A stretch of DNA of 64,000 nt from Sphingomicrobium clamense (lineage in GTDB: Bacteria > Pseudomonadota > Alphaproteobacteria > Sphingomonadales > Sphingomonadaceae): contig NZ_JAHVAH010000001.1 of the NCBI RefSeq assembly GCF_019264355.1, forward strand, positions 480,001-544,000, read 5' to 3'. The translations under genes were made by a program, and so were the position numbers. Under the pieces are notes generated by a model, which saw only the letters and a program-made list of their open reading frames with translations, had not been told where the DNA came from and did no database searches. Each line of letters begins with the position of its first letter. The first letter of the stretch is position 1. Positions 18,527 to 27,388 of this stretch are shown here, one piece after another.

Positions 18527-18602
18527 TGGTGCCTAGGGACGGGATCGAACCGCCGACACTGCGATTTTCAGTCGCATGCTCTACCAACTGAGCTACCTAG
18601 GC
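18527..18602 (-). tRNA. tRNA-Phe (anticodon GAA)
   Basis: The 76-base gene includes an encoded CCA (18527-18529). The acceptor stem GCCTAGG/CCTAGGC pairs perfectly. The D arm AGCTCAGTTGGTAGAGC and T loop GGTTCGATCC are canonical, and the anticodon loop CTGAAAA gives GAA. The gene lies just upstream of pfp on the same strand. Confidence 0.97.
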
Positions 18603-18712
18603 GCACCGGGAGGGCCTTGTCGGGCCGCGTTCAGCGAGGGGGCGTCTAACCGCCCTCTGCACTGCTGTCCAGCCCTTCTTTAGGTGGCGGTAACGTGGCA
18701 GCGACTTGTCCG

Positions 18713-19630
18713 TCACCCATCCGAGGTTCGAGCGAGCATGCTGCTTATCGTAACAAGCTTCATTCCGCGGCGCAGCCAGAAATAGGCTATGACCGTCGTG
18801 ACAATGAGCGAGGCGACGAAAATGCCCTGTGCTATCGGGATCAGGGAGTCTTCGACACTCTGGTCAGGATGGCGAAACCTGACCGCTAGTCCGCTCCAAT
18901 TGAACATACCATGGACCAACGCCGGCAGGATGATTGCCCCACCTGAACGGTTGAAAAGAAGTGCGGTCCATATCGTTCCGACGAAGGTAAGGACCGGATA
19001 AAACAGAGCTCGTGCAATCCCGGCTAACAGCCCCGCCTCAGAATATCCCATTACGAATGCGATCGGAAAATGCCACCATCCCCAAATAAGCGTCACCAAC
19101 AGCGCGGATTTCCAGAACCCGTATTTCTCCTGCACGAACGGTTGTAGAAATCCTCTCCATGCGATTTCCTCGCTAGTCACGAAGATCGTCATCACGACAA
19201 GGATTGCCAAAGACGTCGTGATACCAAGATTCAAAAAGTTCTCTTCGCCCTGTGCAGCAACGAATATGGCGGGCGGGAGGCTTATTGCCAGAATGATTAG
19301 GAAGGGCATCAGCCATAGCCAGCGGGCGAACCCGCCAAAGCGACTCAAATGGGCAAAGAGAGATTTCAGTCCTTTTTTCCCAGCGAGATAATGCCACCCC
19401 ACTAAGGCGCCTAGGACGGGGCCGATCAGACCCGGCAAAATATAAAAAATCTGCGCAGGCTTTGCGCCTTGAGACCCGAAGAAAAATGATTCGCGAAATT
19501 CCGGGTCGAGCGGTGGCGCAAAGGAGGGCCAACCAAGTGTCGCGACTAGGACCGGCAGGCCTAATATCAGCGTGCTGAGATATGAGGCGATGATAAATCG
19601 CCAGAATGCACCCTTACGACGACTATCCAC
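18713..19630 (-). CDS. CPBP-family intramembrane metalloprotease
   Basis: The 305-residue membrane protein has about eight hydrophobic segments. The CPBP/Abi motifs are present: EEIAWRG (residues 154-160) for the catalytic glutamates and arginine, WGWWHFP for the first histidine, and VHGMFNW for the last. Members are Rce1-like membrane proteases, some linked to bacteriocin immunity, but the substrate here is unknown. Base composition is clearly AT-richer than the neighbours; two lines I counted gave 42% and 47% GC. Together with rarer codons this suggests acquisition by transfer. Confidence 0.85.
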   Translation of the reverse strand: MDSRRKGAFWRFIIASYLSTLILGLPVLVATLGWPSFAPPLDPEFRESFFFGSQGAKPAQIFYILPGLIGPVLGALVGWHYLAGKKGLKSLFAHLSRFGGFARWLWLMPFLIILAISLPPAIFVAAQGEENFLNLGITTSLAILVVMTIFVTSEEIAWRGFLQPFVQEKYGFWKSALLVTLIWGWWHFPIAFVMGYSEAGLLAGIARALFYPVLTFVGTIWTALLFNRSGGAIILPALVHGMFNWSGLAVRFRHPDQSVEDSLIPIAQGIFVASLIVTTVIAYFWLRRGMKLVTISSMLARTSDG

Positions 19631-19673
19631 TGTCCTGCCCTCCCGACTGGAGGGAATACTAACTCAGATTAAT

Positions 19674-19859
19674 CTAATCTCCAAGATTCTCGTCGCGTTC
19701 GGAATTGTCTAGCGCTGCGGCGGGGCCGGGGATGCGATATCCTTCGTCGAGCCAGTTCAACAGGTCACGATCCTTGCAACCGCGGCTGCAGAACGGACGA
19801 TATTCGGGCGCGGTCGGTTTGCCGCAATCGGGGCACTTCGAATCAGGCTTTTTGGGCAT
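19674..19859 (-). CDS. yacG: Zinc-ribbon protein, DNA gyrase inhibitor YacG family
   Basis: A 61-residue protein with a treble-clef zinc motif: CPDCG near the N-terminus and CSRGC about 14 residues later, then LLNWLDEGYRIPG, typical of YacG. In E. coli YacG binds GyrB and inhibits gyrase. Its start overlaps the end of the upstream RNase-like gene by 17 bases, making it the last member of an infA-maf-RNase-yacG transcript. Confidence 0.9.
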   Translation of the reverse strand: MPKKPDSKCPDCGKPTAPEYRPFCSRGCKDRDLLNWLDEGYRIPGPAAALDNSERDENLGD

Positions 19860-20754
19860 AGGCCCCCGACATGGCTATGGCGGCATCGCCCTGCAAGGTG
19901 ACCGCGCCGCCCACCTTCCTCGATAGTCGTTCGAGCCAGTCGGGGCGGATCGCCTCTAGGACGGCGGGATGCCCGTGCAGCGCGATGGCGCCGACCTCGT
20001 TCGATGCACGCCGGAGCAGCGCGCGCGCCTCGAACGCGGCGCGGTCGGCGGCAAGGTCGATCAGGCTGGCGCGGCTCTTAGGCCTGACCACTTGCACGAA
20101 GCCGAACCCGTTCATCGCGGTGCGCTCGAACGGCTTTGCGAGATACATGTCAAGAATATTGCCCACTTCCTGGCGGGCCTCCTTTCCCTCAAGGCTGGGG
20201 AAGTCGATCCCGGTCGCGCCGCCAAGGTCTAGACGGCGGATCGCGTTGGCGCTGGCCCAGGCGGCCATCTGCGACAGTTTGTCGGGCACGAGCCAGCCGT
20301 CGACGTCGATCATGGTCATTGCCGCGGTCGGCTCGATCCTCAATTGACCGCCGTCATAGTCGACGATGCCCGAGCGCGCTTCTTCGAGCAGGTCGTCCCA
20401 GCCAACGATGGTGCCCGGCTTAGCATCGGCGAGCGCGGGGGCTTCGCGCGGTTCCTCTTCGGTCACGCGGGCAAGGCCGCGCTTCCACGGCTCGCTCCCG
20501 CCCAATGCCTCGCGGGTGACTTCGACATGTAGTTTGCCGCCTTCGCTGATCCCTGGCGCGCCGCGCGGCAGCAGGAATTGCTCGCCACCCGCTTCGACGG
20601 TCATGCGCGGCGCGACCGCGACCAGCTTGGCCTCGAGAATGGTGCCGGCAGGAATGACGCCCTCGCGGCGCACGCGGGCTTCGAGAATGTCATCAACTTC
20701 GACCAGCGCGGCGCGCGTCTCGCCAATGCCTTCTTCGATGATCCACTCAGGCAA
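19843..20754 (-). CDS. Short ribonuclease E/G-like protein
   Basis: The 303-residue protein is recognisable as RNase E/G family by AAMTMIDVDG and TGIDFPSLEGKEARQEV. These correspond to the two metal-binding aspartate motifs of RNase E (IDIN and IDFID). It is much shorter than RNase G (about 490 residues). It contains no cysteines, so it lacks the zinc-link that joins protomers in RNase E. It overlaps maf by 8 bases and yacG by 17 bases in a tight operon. It may process rRNA or be a degenerate relative; activity is uncertain. Confidence 0.8.
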   Translation of the reverse strand: MPEWIIEEGIGETRAALVEVDDILEARVRREGVIPAGTILEAKLVAVAPRMTVEAGGEQFLLPRGAPGISEGGKLHVEVTREALGGSEPWKRGLARVTEEEPREAPALADAKPGTIVGWDDLLEEARSGIVDYDGGQLRIEPTAAMTMIDVDGWLVPDKLSQMAAWASANAIRRLDLGGATGIDFPSLEGKEARQEVGNILDMYLAKPFERTAMNGFGFVQVVRPKSRASLIDLAADRAAFEARALLRRASNEVGAIALHGHPAVLEAIRPDWLERLSRKVGGAVTLQGDAAIAMSGAYAQKA

Positions 20755-21322
20755 GGGGATAGCCCGCCGACTTCAGCATGGTGCGCGTCTCCGCCAGTGG
20801 CAGGCCGACGACGTTCGAATGGCTGCCGTGGATAAAGCGCATATAGACCTCGCCGTAGCCCTGCAGGCCATAGCCGCCCGCCTTGCCCATCCATTCGTCG
20901 GTCATTGCTGCGTAGGTGTCGATTTCCTCGGCGCTCAGCCGCTTCATTGCGACAATTGTCTCGACCACCTTCGAGCGCATGGTGCCGTCGGGCGCGACCA
21001 GTGCAACGCCGGTAAATACCTTGTGGCGGCGGCCCGAAAGCAGCTCGAGACAGGCGCGCAGCGTGGCCTCGTCTTCGGCCTTGGGCAGGATGCGGCGACC
21101 GACCGCGACGACGGTGTCGGCGGCAAGGACGAATGCGCCCTCATGGCGCGGCGCGATCGCCTGCGCTTTTTCCTCTGCCAGCCGCTGGGCATGCGGACGC
21201 GGCAACTCGCGATTGAGCGGGTCCTCGTTGAGGTCCGCAGGTTCGATATGGTCGGGGACGACCCCGATCCGCGCGAGCAGCTCGCGGCGACGCGGGCTCG
21301 CCGAGGCGAGGACCAGCGTCAT
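20747..21322 (-). CDS. maf: Maf-family nucleoside triphosphate pyrophosphatase
   Basis: The 191-residue protein starts MTLVLASASPRRRELLARIG, the Maf signature with the SxSPRR loop. It has the catalytic ADTVVAVGRRILPKA segment and the C-terminal SNVVGLPL motif. Maf enzymes hydrolyse non-canonical or excess dTTP/UTP-type nucleotides to monophosphates. It starts 4 bases after the infA stop and overlaps the RNase-like gene by 8 bases, so all four genes are likely one transcript. Confidence 0.93.
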   Translation of the reverse strand: MTLVLASASPRRRELLARIGVVPDHIEPADLNEDPLNRELPRPHAQRLAEEKAQAIAPRHEGAFVLAADTVVAVGRRILPKAEDEATLRACLELLSGRRHKVFTGVALVAPDGTMRSKVVETIVAMKRLSAEEIDTYAAMTDEWMGKAGGYGLQGYGEVYMRFIHGSHSNVVGLPLAETRTMLKSAGYPLA

Positions 21323-21326
21323 GAAC

Positions 21327-21545
21327 CTATTTGAATCGATAGGTGATGCGACCCTTGGTCAGGTCGTAGGGCGTCAGTTCGACGAGCACTTCGTCGCCGG
21401 TCAGCACGCGGATGCGGTTCTTGCGCATCTTGCCTGCCGTGTGACCCAGGATCTCGTGGCCATTCTCCAGCTCGACGCGGAACATCGCGTTGGGCAGCAG
21501 CTCGACCACCCGACCCCGCATCTCGAGAAGTTCTTCCTTGGCCAT
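21327..21545 (-). CDS. infA: Translation initiation factor IF-1
   Basis: The 72-residue OB-fold protein [20 protein letters not shown]... ends ITYRFK, essentially the canonical IF-1 sequence for alphaproteobacteria. It binds the 30S A site during initiation. An in-frame extension upstream to 21701 is open but not IF-1-like, so ATG 21545 is chosen. It heads the infA-maf-RNase-yacG block. Confidence 0.97.
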   Translation of the reverse strand: MAKEELLEMRGRVVELLPNAMFRVELENGHEILGHTAGKMRKNRIRVLTGDEVLVELTPYDLTKGRITYRFK

Positions 21546-21610
21546 GTAATTCCTTGTGTCTCGCGGTTTCAGGTGGAGCGCTCTGTAGCGGCAGTCGCGC
21601 ATAAAGGAAA

Positions 21611-21645
21611 GACGGGCGGTGAGAGGCCTCACCGCCCGTCTCTTT
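21611..21645 (-). terminator. Terminator downstream of the S9 peptidase gene
   Basis: A perfect 13-bp stem (21611-21623 with 21628-21640) and four-base loop lies 20 bases past the peptidase stop. It is followed on the minus strand by TTTCC and on the plus strand by TCTTT. Confidence 0.75.
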
Positions 21646-21660
21646 CCAGCAACGCGCTCG

Positions 21661-23565
21661 TCAAGCCGGGTTATGCTTGGCGAGGAAGTCGCGCGTCGCA
21701 CGGAGGAATTCGATCTTGTCCTCGTCGCGCGAGAAATTGTGATCGCCTTCTTCCTGCTCGATATAGGTCACGTCCTTACCCGCGGCCTTGAGCACCTTGT
21801 ACATGTCCTGGCTCTGGTCGACCGGAACGCGCACGTCCTCCTTGCCATGGACAAGCAGCACGGGGATCGAGAATTCGTGGGGGTGCTTCTCGGGCGACAC
21901 CGCCGAAAAGTCCTCGACCCGTTCGTTCCAATAGTCCTTGGCCATGCGACCCAGCAGGTAGAAGCGGTCACGCCGCACCATTGCCGAGAGATCGCCGACA
22001 CCGGCAAAGCTGATCGCACAGCGATAATGTTCGCCGTCGCGCTGCGCCCCGCGGAGCGCGGCATAGCCGCCATAGGATGCACCGACGATGCACACGCGAT
22101 CCTTGTCGGCGAGGCCTTCTTCATCCGCCCAGGCGATCGCGTCGACCAGGTCGTCCTGCATCTTGAGGCCCCATTCGCCGACACCAAGGTCGAAGAACTC
22201 GGTCCCGTATCCGGTCGACCCGCGATAGTTGGGCTGGAGCACGGCGTAGCCAAGTTCGGCCAATGCCTGCGTCCACCAGTCGAACCGCTCCTCGTCGCGC
22301 ACGCCCGGGCCACCGTGCGGCAGCACGATCAGCGGGAGGTCCTTATGCTCCCTGAGGCGGGGGAGGGTGAGGACCGATTCGATCTCGACCCCGTCCCGCG
22401 CAGTGTAGCGGATGGTGCTGACCGGATTGAGCGCCTGGTCCTTGAGCTTCAGGTTGCGATAGCCGAGCAGCGCGGGCGCCTTGGCAGTATCCCAGTAGAG
22501 ATACTTCCCAGCCTCGCTCGGACCGCCGACATAGACGATGAATTTCTTGTAGTCGTCGCTCCAGCTCGTGAGATAGGCGCGGCCTTCGCCCAGATTCTGG
22601 TTAAGCAGGTCCTGCGCCGCCTTCAGCTCGGGCTTGAACCACTCGTAACGCGTGCCCGTCGTAGTGTAGCGAATGCCGATCGGCTGCTTGGTATACGGAT
22701 CGCGCAGCACGTTATCGATGTCATAGCCTTCGACCGAGTAGATCATCTCGCCCAGCTTCATGCCGGCAATGTCCATCTTGTAGGCCTTGATGAAGCCGTC
22801 CTTGTCGGAAAGAACCGCAGCAGTGTCGTTGTCGTAATAGGCGAGCGGCACGTAGGCATCGTCGTCCTCGAGGTCGACGAAATCGAATCCGCCGGAGCCG
22901 TCACGGTAAAGCGCGAAATCCTTGCCCGAGCGGGGGTTGTGCCCCGTGCCGAGACGGACTTTTCCGTTGGGACCGGCCGACCACCGGCTGACAAATTCGC
23001 GCGAGCCGAGCTCCTTGTCCGCCTTGCCGGTCGCAAGGTCGGCTTCGTAGACGGCAAGTCCCCACTCGTCGCGCTTGAAGCCTTCCTGCTTGGCGAGCAG
23101 GACCTTGGTGGAATCGGGGAAATAGTGGATCACGCGGTCGGCAACGCGGCCGGCCTTGCCCCAGTCGACCTGGACGAAATTCTCCAAATCGGCGCTAAGG
23201 CCGGCGAGGCGCGTGACGTAGACGAACTGGTCCTGGACCTTTTGCTCGGCGCCGATACCGACAGCGAGCCAGTCGTCGGTCGCCCAGGTCATCCAGTTGA
23301 TTTCGATCTCGTCGTCGCCCGTTCCGCCCGCGAAGGTCTTGGGCGCTTCGCCGGTGGTCGAGATGACGACCAGTCGCTGTTCGCCATCGACCTCCATAAG
23401 CGCGGCGATCTTGTCACCCGAAGGCGAGAGTTCGGGCTGTGAGAAGTTGGCGGGTTCGGCAAAAGTCTCGATCGGAATGGGCTGGCTTTGCGCAGCCGCC
23501 GCTGTTGTCTGCACGAGCGCAGCCATCCCCGCGGCCGTCGCCGCAAGAACCAAGTGCAAATTCAT
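21661..23565 (-). CDS. S9-family prolyl oligopeptidase-type peptidase, exported
   Basis: The 634-residue protein has a signal peptide ending near residue 25 (TTAAAAQ), a beta-propeller region to about residue 360 and a C-terminal alpha/beta hydrolase domain. The catalytic residues are visible: Ser in [12 protein letters not shown], Asp in [13 protein letters not shown] and His in [11 protein letters not shown]. Such periplasmic dipeptidyl or acylaminoacyl peptidases trim imported peptides. It stands alone between infA and hppA with terminators on both sides. Confidence 0.92.
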   Translation of the reverse strand: MNLHLVLAATAAGMAALVQTTAAAAQSQPIPIETFAEPANFSQPELSPSGDKIAALMEVDGEQRLVVISTTGEAPKTFAGGTGDDEIEINWMTWATDDWLAVGIGAEQKVQDQFVYVTRLAGLSADLENFVQVDWGKAGRVADRVIHYFPDSTKVLLAKQEGFKRDEWGLAVYEADLATGKADKELGSREFVSRWSAGPNGKVRLGTGHNPRSGKDFALYRDGSGGFDFVDLEDDDAYVPLAYYDNDTAAVLSDKDGFIKAYKMDIAGMKLGEMIYSVEGYDIDNVLRDPYTKQPIGIRYTTTGTRYEWFKPELKAAQDLLNQNLGEGRAYLTSWSDDYKKFIVYVGGPSEAGKYLYWDTAKAPALLGYRNLKLKDQALNPVSTIRYTARDGVEIESVLTLPRLREHKDLPLIVLPHGGPGVRDEERFDWWTQALAELGYAVLQPNYRGSTGYGTEFFDLGVGEWGLKMQDDLVDAIAWADEEGLADKDRVCIVGASYGGYAALRGAQRDGEHYRCAISFAGVGDLSAMVRRDRFYLLGRMAKDYWNERVEDFSAVSPEKHPHEFSIPVLLVHGKEDVRVPVDQSQDMYKVLKAAGKDVTYIEQEEGDHNFSRDEDKIEFLRATRDFLAKHNPA

Positions 23566-23623
23566 GAATATCCCCCGTAAAACGCAATGATACCGAGCAA
23601 GTGAATGATTGGACGCTAGAAAG

Positions 23624-23660
23624 AAAAGCGCCCCGCCGGAAGACCGGCGAGGCGCCTTTT
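23624..23660. terminator. Terminator downstream of hppA
   Basis: Stem 23628-23639 with 23644-23655 (one internal mismatch, loop AAGA) is flanked by AAAA on the left and TTTT on the right. It can end hppA on the minus strand. Confidence 0.75.
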
Positions 23661-23677
23661 GTGCCGATGTGGCCCAG

Positions 23678-25783
23678 TTACATCACGCTGTGCGTCCCTG
23701 CGAGAGCCGCAAGCAGCAGAAGCGCGACGATGTTGGTAATCTTGATCATCGGGTTCACCGCCGGGCCCGCCGTATCCTTGTACGGGTCGCCCACCGTGTC
23801 ACCGGTGACCGCGGCCTTGTGGGCTTCGGAGCCCTTGCCGCCATAATTGCCGTCTTCGATATACTTCTTGGCATTGTCCCAGGCGCCGCCGCCCGAGGTC
23901 ATCGACAGGGCCACGAAGAGGCCGCCGACGATCACGCCGAGAAGAAGCGCACCGAGCGCGGCAAAGCCGTTGGCCTGGCCCGCGACCGCAGTGATCACGA
24001 AATAGACCACGATCGGCGCCAGCACCGGAAGCAGCGAGGGAACGATCATTTCCTTGATCGCCGCCTTGGTGACCAGGTCGACGGTGCGGCCATATGCCGG
24101 ACGCGCAGAGCCATCCATGATGCCCGGATTGTCGCGGAACTGTTCGCGGACATCCTTGACCACGTCGCCGGCAGCACGGCCGACCGCGGTCATGCCCATC
24201 GCACCGAAGAGGTACGGGAGCAGCGCGCCCAGCAGCAGGCCGACGATCACGTATGGATTCTCGAGGCTGAAATCGACGGTGACGTCGGGGAAGAAGATAC
24301 CGAGGTCGGTCGTGTAGGCCGCGAACAGCACAAGGGCGGCAAGACCGGCCGAACCGATGGCATAGCCCTTGGTGACCGCCTTGGTGGTGTTGCCGACCGC
24401 GTCGAGCGCGTCGGTCTTCTCACGAACGCTGTCGTCGAGGCCCGACATTTCGGCGATGCCGCCGGCATTGTCGGTCACCGGGCCGTAGGCGTCGAGCGCC
24501 ACGACCATCCCGGCAAGCGCCAGCATCGAGGTCGCGGCGTAGGCGATGCCGATGAGGCCCGCGAGCTGGTAGGCGACGATGATGCCGGTGACGATCACCA
24601 GCGTCGGCAGCGCGGTCGCTTCGAGCGAGATGGCGAGGCCCTGGATCACGTTGGTGCCGTGACCGGTTTCCGATGCCTTCGCGATCGACTTGACCGGGCG
24701 ATAGTTGGTGCCGGTGTAATATTCGGTGATGAAGATGATCAGGCCCGTGATGACGAGGCCGAGCAGCGAACACCAGAACAGGTCCATGCCGGTGAAGGAC
24801 GCGAGCGTGCCGCCTCCAAGCTCTGCATTCATGTCGCCGAGCGCATAGTCGGTGACGAGATAGATGAGCAGCGCGCCAAGCACGGCGGTGACAATGAAGC
24901 CCTTGTACATCGCGCCCATGATCGAGCCCGACTTGCCCAGACGGACGAAGTAGGTGCCGATGATCGAGGTCAGGATGCACGCACCGCCGATGAGCAGCGG
25001 AAGCGCCATCAGTGCGGCAAGGTTCTCGCCGGTCATGAGCAATGCGGTAAGCACCATCGTGGCGCCCACGGTCACGACATAGGTTTCGAACAGGTCGGCG
25101 GCCATGCCTGCGCAGTCGCCGACATTATCGCCGACGTTATCGGCGATCACGGCCGGGTTGCGGGGGTCGTCTTCGGGAATGCCCGCTTCGACCTTGCCGA
25201 CGAGGTCGGCACCGACGTCGGCAGCCTTGGTGAAGATGCCGCCGCCCAGACGCGCGAAGATCGAGATCAGCGAGGCGCCGAAAGCGAGTGCGACGAGCGC
25301 GTCGACCACGGTGCGGTCATTAACGTCCATGCCCAGCGGGCCGGTCAGCACGTAATAGAAGACCGCGATGGCGAGCAGCGCGAGGCCGGCGACGAGCAGA
25401 CCGGTCACGGCTCCCGCGCGGAACGCGATGGTGAGGCCCTTCTGCAGCGAGACGCTGGCGGCCTGCGCGGTGCGGACGTTCGCCCCAACCGAGATGTTCA
25501 TCCCGATGAAGCCCGCAACGCCCGACAGGACGGCGCCGATGGCAAAGCCGATCGCGGCGGTCTGGCCGAGAAACAGATAGACGAGGATGGCGACGACGAC
25601 GCCGACCATCGTGATGGTGGTGTACTGACGGCGCAGGTAGGCCTTGGCCCCCTCCTGAATGGCGCCGGCAACTTCGAGCATGCGTTCAGATCCGGCATCC
25701 GAGCCGAGAACCTGGCGGCTGGTCACGAAGCCGTAGAGCACGGCGATGATGCCGCACACGATTGCAATCAAAACCAAATCCAT
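23678..25783 (-). CDS. hppA: K+-independent proton-translocating inorganic pyrophosphatase
   Basis: The 701-residue integral membrane protein has about 16 helices and couples PPi hydrolysis to proton export. The substrate site [11 protein letters not shown] and the downstream [13 protein letters not shown] are conserved. [15 protein letters not shown] carries Lys and Thr at the positions that distinguish K+-independent from K+-dependent enzymes. A TTG at 25795 would add four residues; ATG 25783, with GGGGGA just upstream, is chosen. The gene is monocistronic with its own terminator. It fits a PPi-based metabolism with the PPi-dependent phosphofructokinase. Confidence 0.96.
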   Translation of the reverse strand: MDLVLIAIVCGIIAVLYGFVTSRQVLGSDAGSERMLEVAGAIQEGAKAYLRRQYTTITMVGVVVAILVYLFLGQTAAIGFAIGAVLSGVAGFIGMNISVGANVRTAQAASVSLQKGLTIAFRAGAVTGLLVAGLALLAIAVFYYVLTGPLGMDVNDRTVVDALVALAFGASLISIFARLGGGIFTKAADVGADLVGKVEAGIPEDDPRNPAVIADNVGDNVGDCAGMAADLFETYVVTVGATMVLTALLMTGENLAALMALPLLIGGACILTSIIGTYFVRLGKSGSIMGAMYKGFIVTAVLGALLIYLVTDYALGDMNAELGGGTLASFTGMDLFWCSLLGLVITGLIIFITEYYTGTNYRPVKSIAKASETGHGTNVIQGLAISLEATALPTLVIVTGIIVAYQLAGLIGIAYAATSMLALAGMVVALDAYGPVTDNAGGIAEMSGLDDSVREKTDALDAVGNTTKAVTKGYAIGSAGLAALVLFAAYTTDLGIFFPDVTVDFSLENPYVIVGLLLGALLPYLFGAMGMTAVGRAAGDVVKDVREQFRDNPGIMDGSARPAYGRTVDLVTKAAIKEMIVPSLLPVLAPIVVYFVITAVAGQANGFAALGALLLGVIVGGLFVALSMTSGGGAWDNAKKYIEDGNYGGKGSEAHKAAVTGDTVGDPYKDTAGPAVNPMIKITNIVALLLLAALAGTHSVM

Positions 25784-25904
25784 GATTTCCCCCAAAAATT
25801 ATGGCCGTCGGACCCGGTTGGCGGGCTCTCAGGCGACCATCAGAGGGGCAAAGGTGTAACGCGCCTGTTGGAAGGCGCAAGCCATTGTTTGGCGACGCGA
25901 TATT

Positions 25905-25994
25905 TTAGGCGACGATGAGTGCGGCAAGGACACCCGAGGCGAGACCGGCAAATCCGATCATCCACTGGCGCGGCTTAGGGGCTGCGATGTTCAT
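25905..25994 (-). CDS. Tiny predicted membrane protein (29 aa)
   Basis: The short frame reads MNIAAPKPRQWMIGFAGLAS then GVLAALIVA, a single hydrophobic helix with a basic N-terminus. Its ATG overlaps the last 20 bases of thiL on the same strand, in a different frame. A GGAG lies 12-15 bases upstream. It fills most of the gap between thiL and hppA. No family is recognised. It is plausible as a thiL-coupled small protein but needs comparative support. Confidence 0.4.
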   Translation of the reverse strand: MNIAAPKPRQWMIGFAGLASGVLAALIVA

Positions 25995-26931
25995 GACCCA
26001 GTCTCTCCGGCAATTCCACCGGCCCGTTGGAATCGTGAAGACGCAACCCTGCGCCTTCCTCGACCCGGCCGATGGCGGTCATGATGGTGCCCGATGGTAA
26101 ACAAGTCGTTACGTTTCGCGCATCGAAGGGCGAGGCGGTGAGGAGCAGCGCATAATCGTCGCCGCCGGTGGCCGCGAACAGCTGGTCGTCGCCACGCGTT
26201 GCGGTGAAGGCGTCCGACAAGGGCAGCGCGCCGAGATCGATCACCATCGCGACCCCACTCGCCTCGGCCATGCGCTGCGCATCGAGCAGCAGCCCGTCCG
26301 ACACGTCCATCATCGCATGCGCATAAGGCGCGAGCGCGCGTCCCGCGGCAAGCTGCGGCACGGGCCGACGATAGGCCTCGACCAACGTCCCCGCCGCGTC
26401 CTCGTCTTCCTCCAGCAGCGCGAGGCCCGCCATCGCGTCGCCCAGCGTCCCGACCAGCCAGATCGTATCCCCCGCTTGCGCCCCCGAACGAGACGGGGCG
26501 GTCTCCGCCCTCCCGATGGCGGTCAGGCCCAACACGCGCGGTGCGCCCTTGGGCAGCGCGATCGTGTCGCCCCCCACGAGCGGCAGGCCATAGCTTTCGC
26601 ACGCCGCCTCGACGCCGGTCAGGAAGCGCTCTTCCCATTCCCCTGCGGCCAAATCCTTCGTCGGATCGCCAATAGCGAGCGACAGCAAGGCCGCCTGCGG
26701 ATCGGCGCCTTTGGCGGCAAGGTCCGACAGGTTCACCGCCACCAGCTTCCACCCGACGCTCTCGGGCGGGTCGTCGGCGCGATAGTGCACGCTTTGCGCA
26801 ATCGTGTCGTGCGTCATTACGAGGTCGCCCAGCCGCGCCACGTCGTCGCGAAGCCCGCGCGCGGCGGGATGGTCGGCCTTGCGCCGGATGCGTGCGATCA
26901 GTCTCGCTTCGAGGCTGCGCCCGCCCGTCAG
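25975..26931 (-). CDS. thiL: Thiamine-monophosphate kinase (start uncertain, possibly CTG)
   Basis: ThiL phosphorylates thiamine phosphate to thiamine diphosphate. MTHDTIAQSVHY, the Mg/ATP-binding segments and DVSDGLLLDAQRM are typical. From GTG 26841 the protein would be 288 residues and would lack the N-terminal part. The frame continues upstream as LIARIRRKADHPAARGLRDD, which matches the normal ThiL opening including its paired Asp. No ATG, GTG or TTG exists between the nusB stop and 26841. The only candidate giving a full protein (318 residues) is CTG 26931, overlapping the nusB stop as CTGA. Confidence 0.85.
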   Translation of the reverse strand: MTGGRSLEARLIARIRRKADHPAARGLRDDVARLGDLVMTHDTIAQSVHYRADDPPESVGWKLVAVNLSDLAAKGADPQAALLSLAIGDPTKDLAAGEWEERFLTGVEAACESYGLPLVGGDTIALPKGAPRVLGLTAIGRAETAPSRSGAQAGDTIWLVGTLGDAMAGLALLEEDEDAAGTLVEAYRRPVPQLAAGRALAPYAHAMMDVSDGLLLDAQRMAEASGVAMVIDLGALPLSDAFTATRGDDQLFAATGGDDYALLLTASPFDARNVTTCLPSGTIMTAIGRVEEGAGLRLHDSNGPVELPERLGHEHRSP

Positions 26932-27371
26932 CCGCGGACTTCCTTGGCGATGGCGTCGAGCAGGCCGTTGACGAAACCCTTTTCTTTCTTGTCGTAGAAG
27001 GCGTCGGCAACGTCGACATATTCGCTGATCACGGTCGCGCGTGGCACGTCGGGTCGCGCCACCAGCTCGTAGGTGCCCGCGCGCAGGATCGCGCGCATCG
27101 GCCGGTCGAGCCGCTCGAGATTCCAGCCTTTGGCCAGCTTGGCGGTGATCTTGGCGTCGATCTCGTCCTTGCGCGCCATCACGCCCGCAACGATGTCGTC
27201 GAAAAAGACGATCTCGGCATCGGCATAGGTCACGTCCTCGATCGTTGCGCCCAGGCGATGCTCGTGGAATTCATGGATCAGCTGCGCCGTGGGCGTGCCT
27301 TCCATCTCGTGCTGATAGAGGGCCTGCGCCGCGGCGAGGCGGGCGGCCGAACGGGATTGTGATCTCGACAT
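26928..27371 (-). CDS. nusB: Transcription antitermination factor NusB
   Basis: The 147-residue helical protein starts MSRSQSRSAARLAAAQALYQ and has the NusB signature ILRAGTYEL plus VISEYVDVADAFYDKKEKGF near the C-terminus. NusB with NusE (S10) binds boxA RNA to support rRNA antitermination. ATG 27371 matches the family N-terminus; the open frame further upstream is not conserved-looking. The stop overlaps the probable CTG start of thiL, and nusB-thiL is a common alphaproteobacterial neighbourhood. Confidence 0.94.
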   Translation of the reverse strand: MSRSQSRSAARLAAAQALYQHEMEGTPTAQLIHEFHEHRLGATIEDVTYADAEIVFFDDIVAGVMARKDEIDAKITAKLAKGWNLERLDRPMRAILRAGTYELVARPDVPRATVISEYVDVADAFYDKKEKGFVNGLLDAIAKEVRG

Positions 27372-27388
27372 GGTGGCGGCCTGTAGAA

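Noticed and set aside
17274..18587. Longer pfp start reaching back into tRNA-Phe
   Set aside because: The extra 39 residues translate the tRNA gene and have no family similarity; ATG 18470 fits.
18527..19630. Island inserted at tRNA-Phe, carrying the CPBP gene
   Set aside because: The tRNA 3' end faces pfp, not the CPBP gene, and no duplicate of the tRNA end or integrase was seen.
23609..25918. 769-codon plus-strand frame across hppA
   Set aside because: Low-complexity His/Asp/Arg-rich translation antisense to a well-supported pyrophosphatase; a GC-driven artefact.
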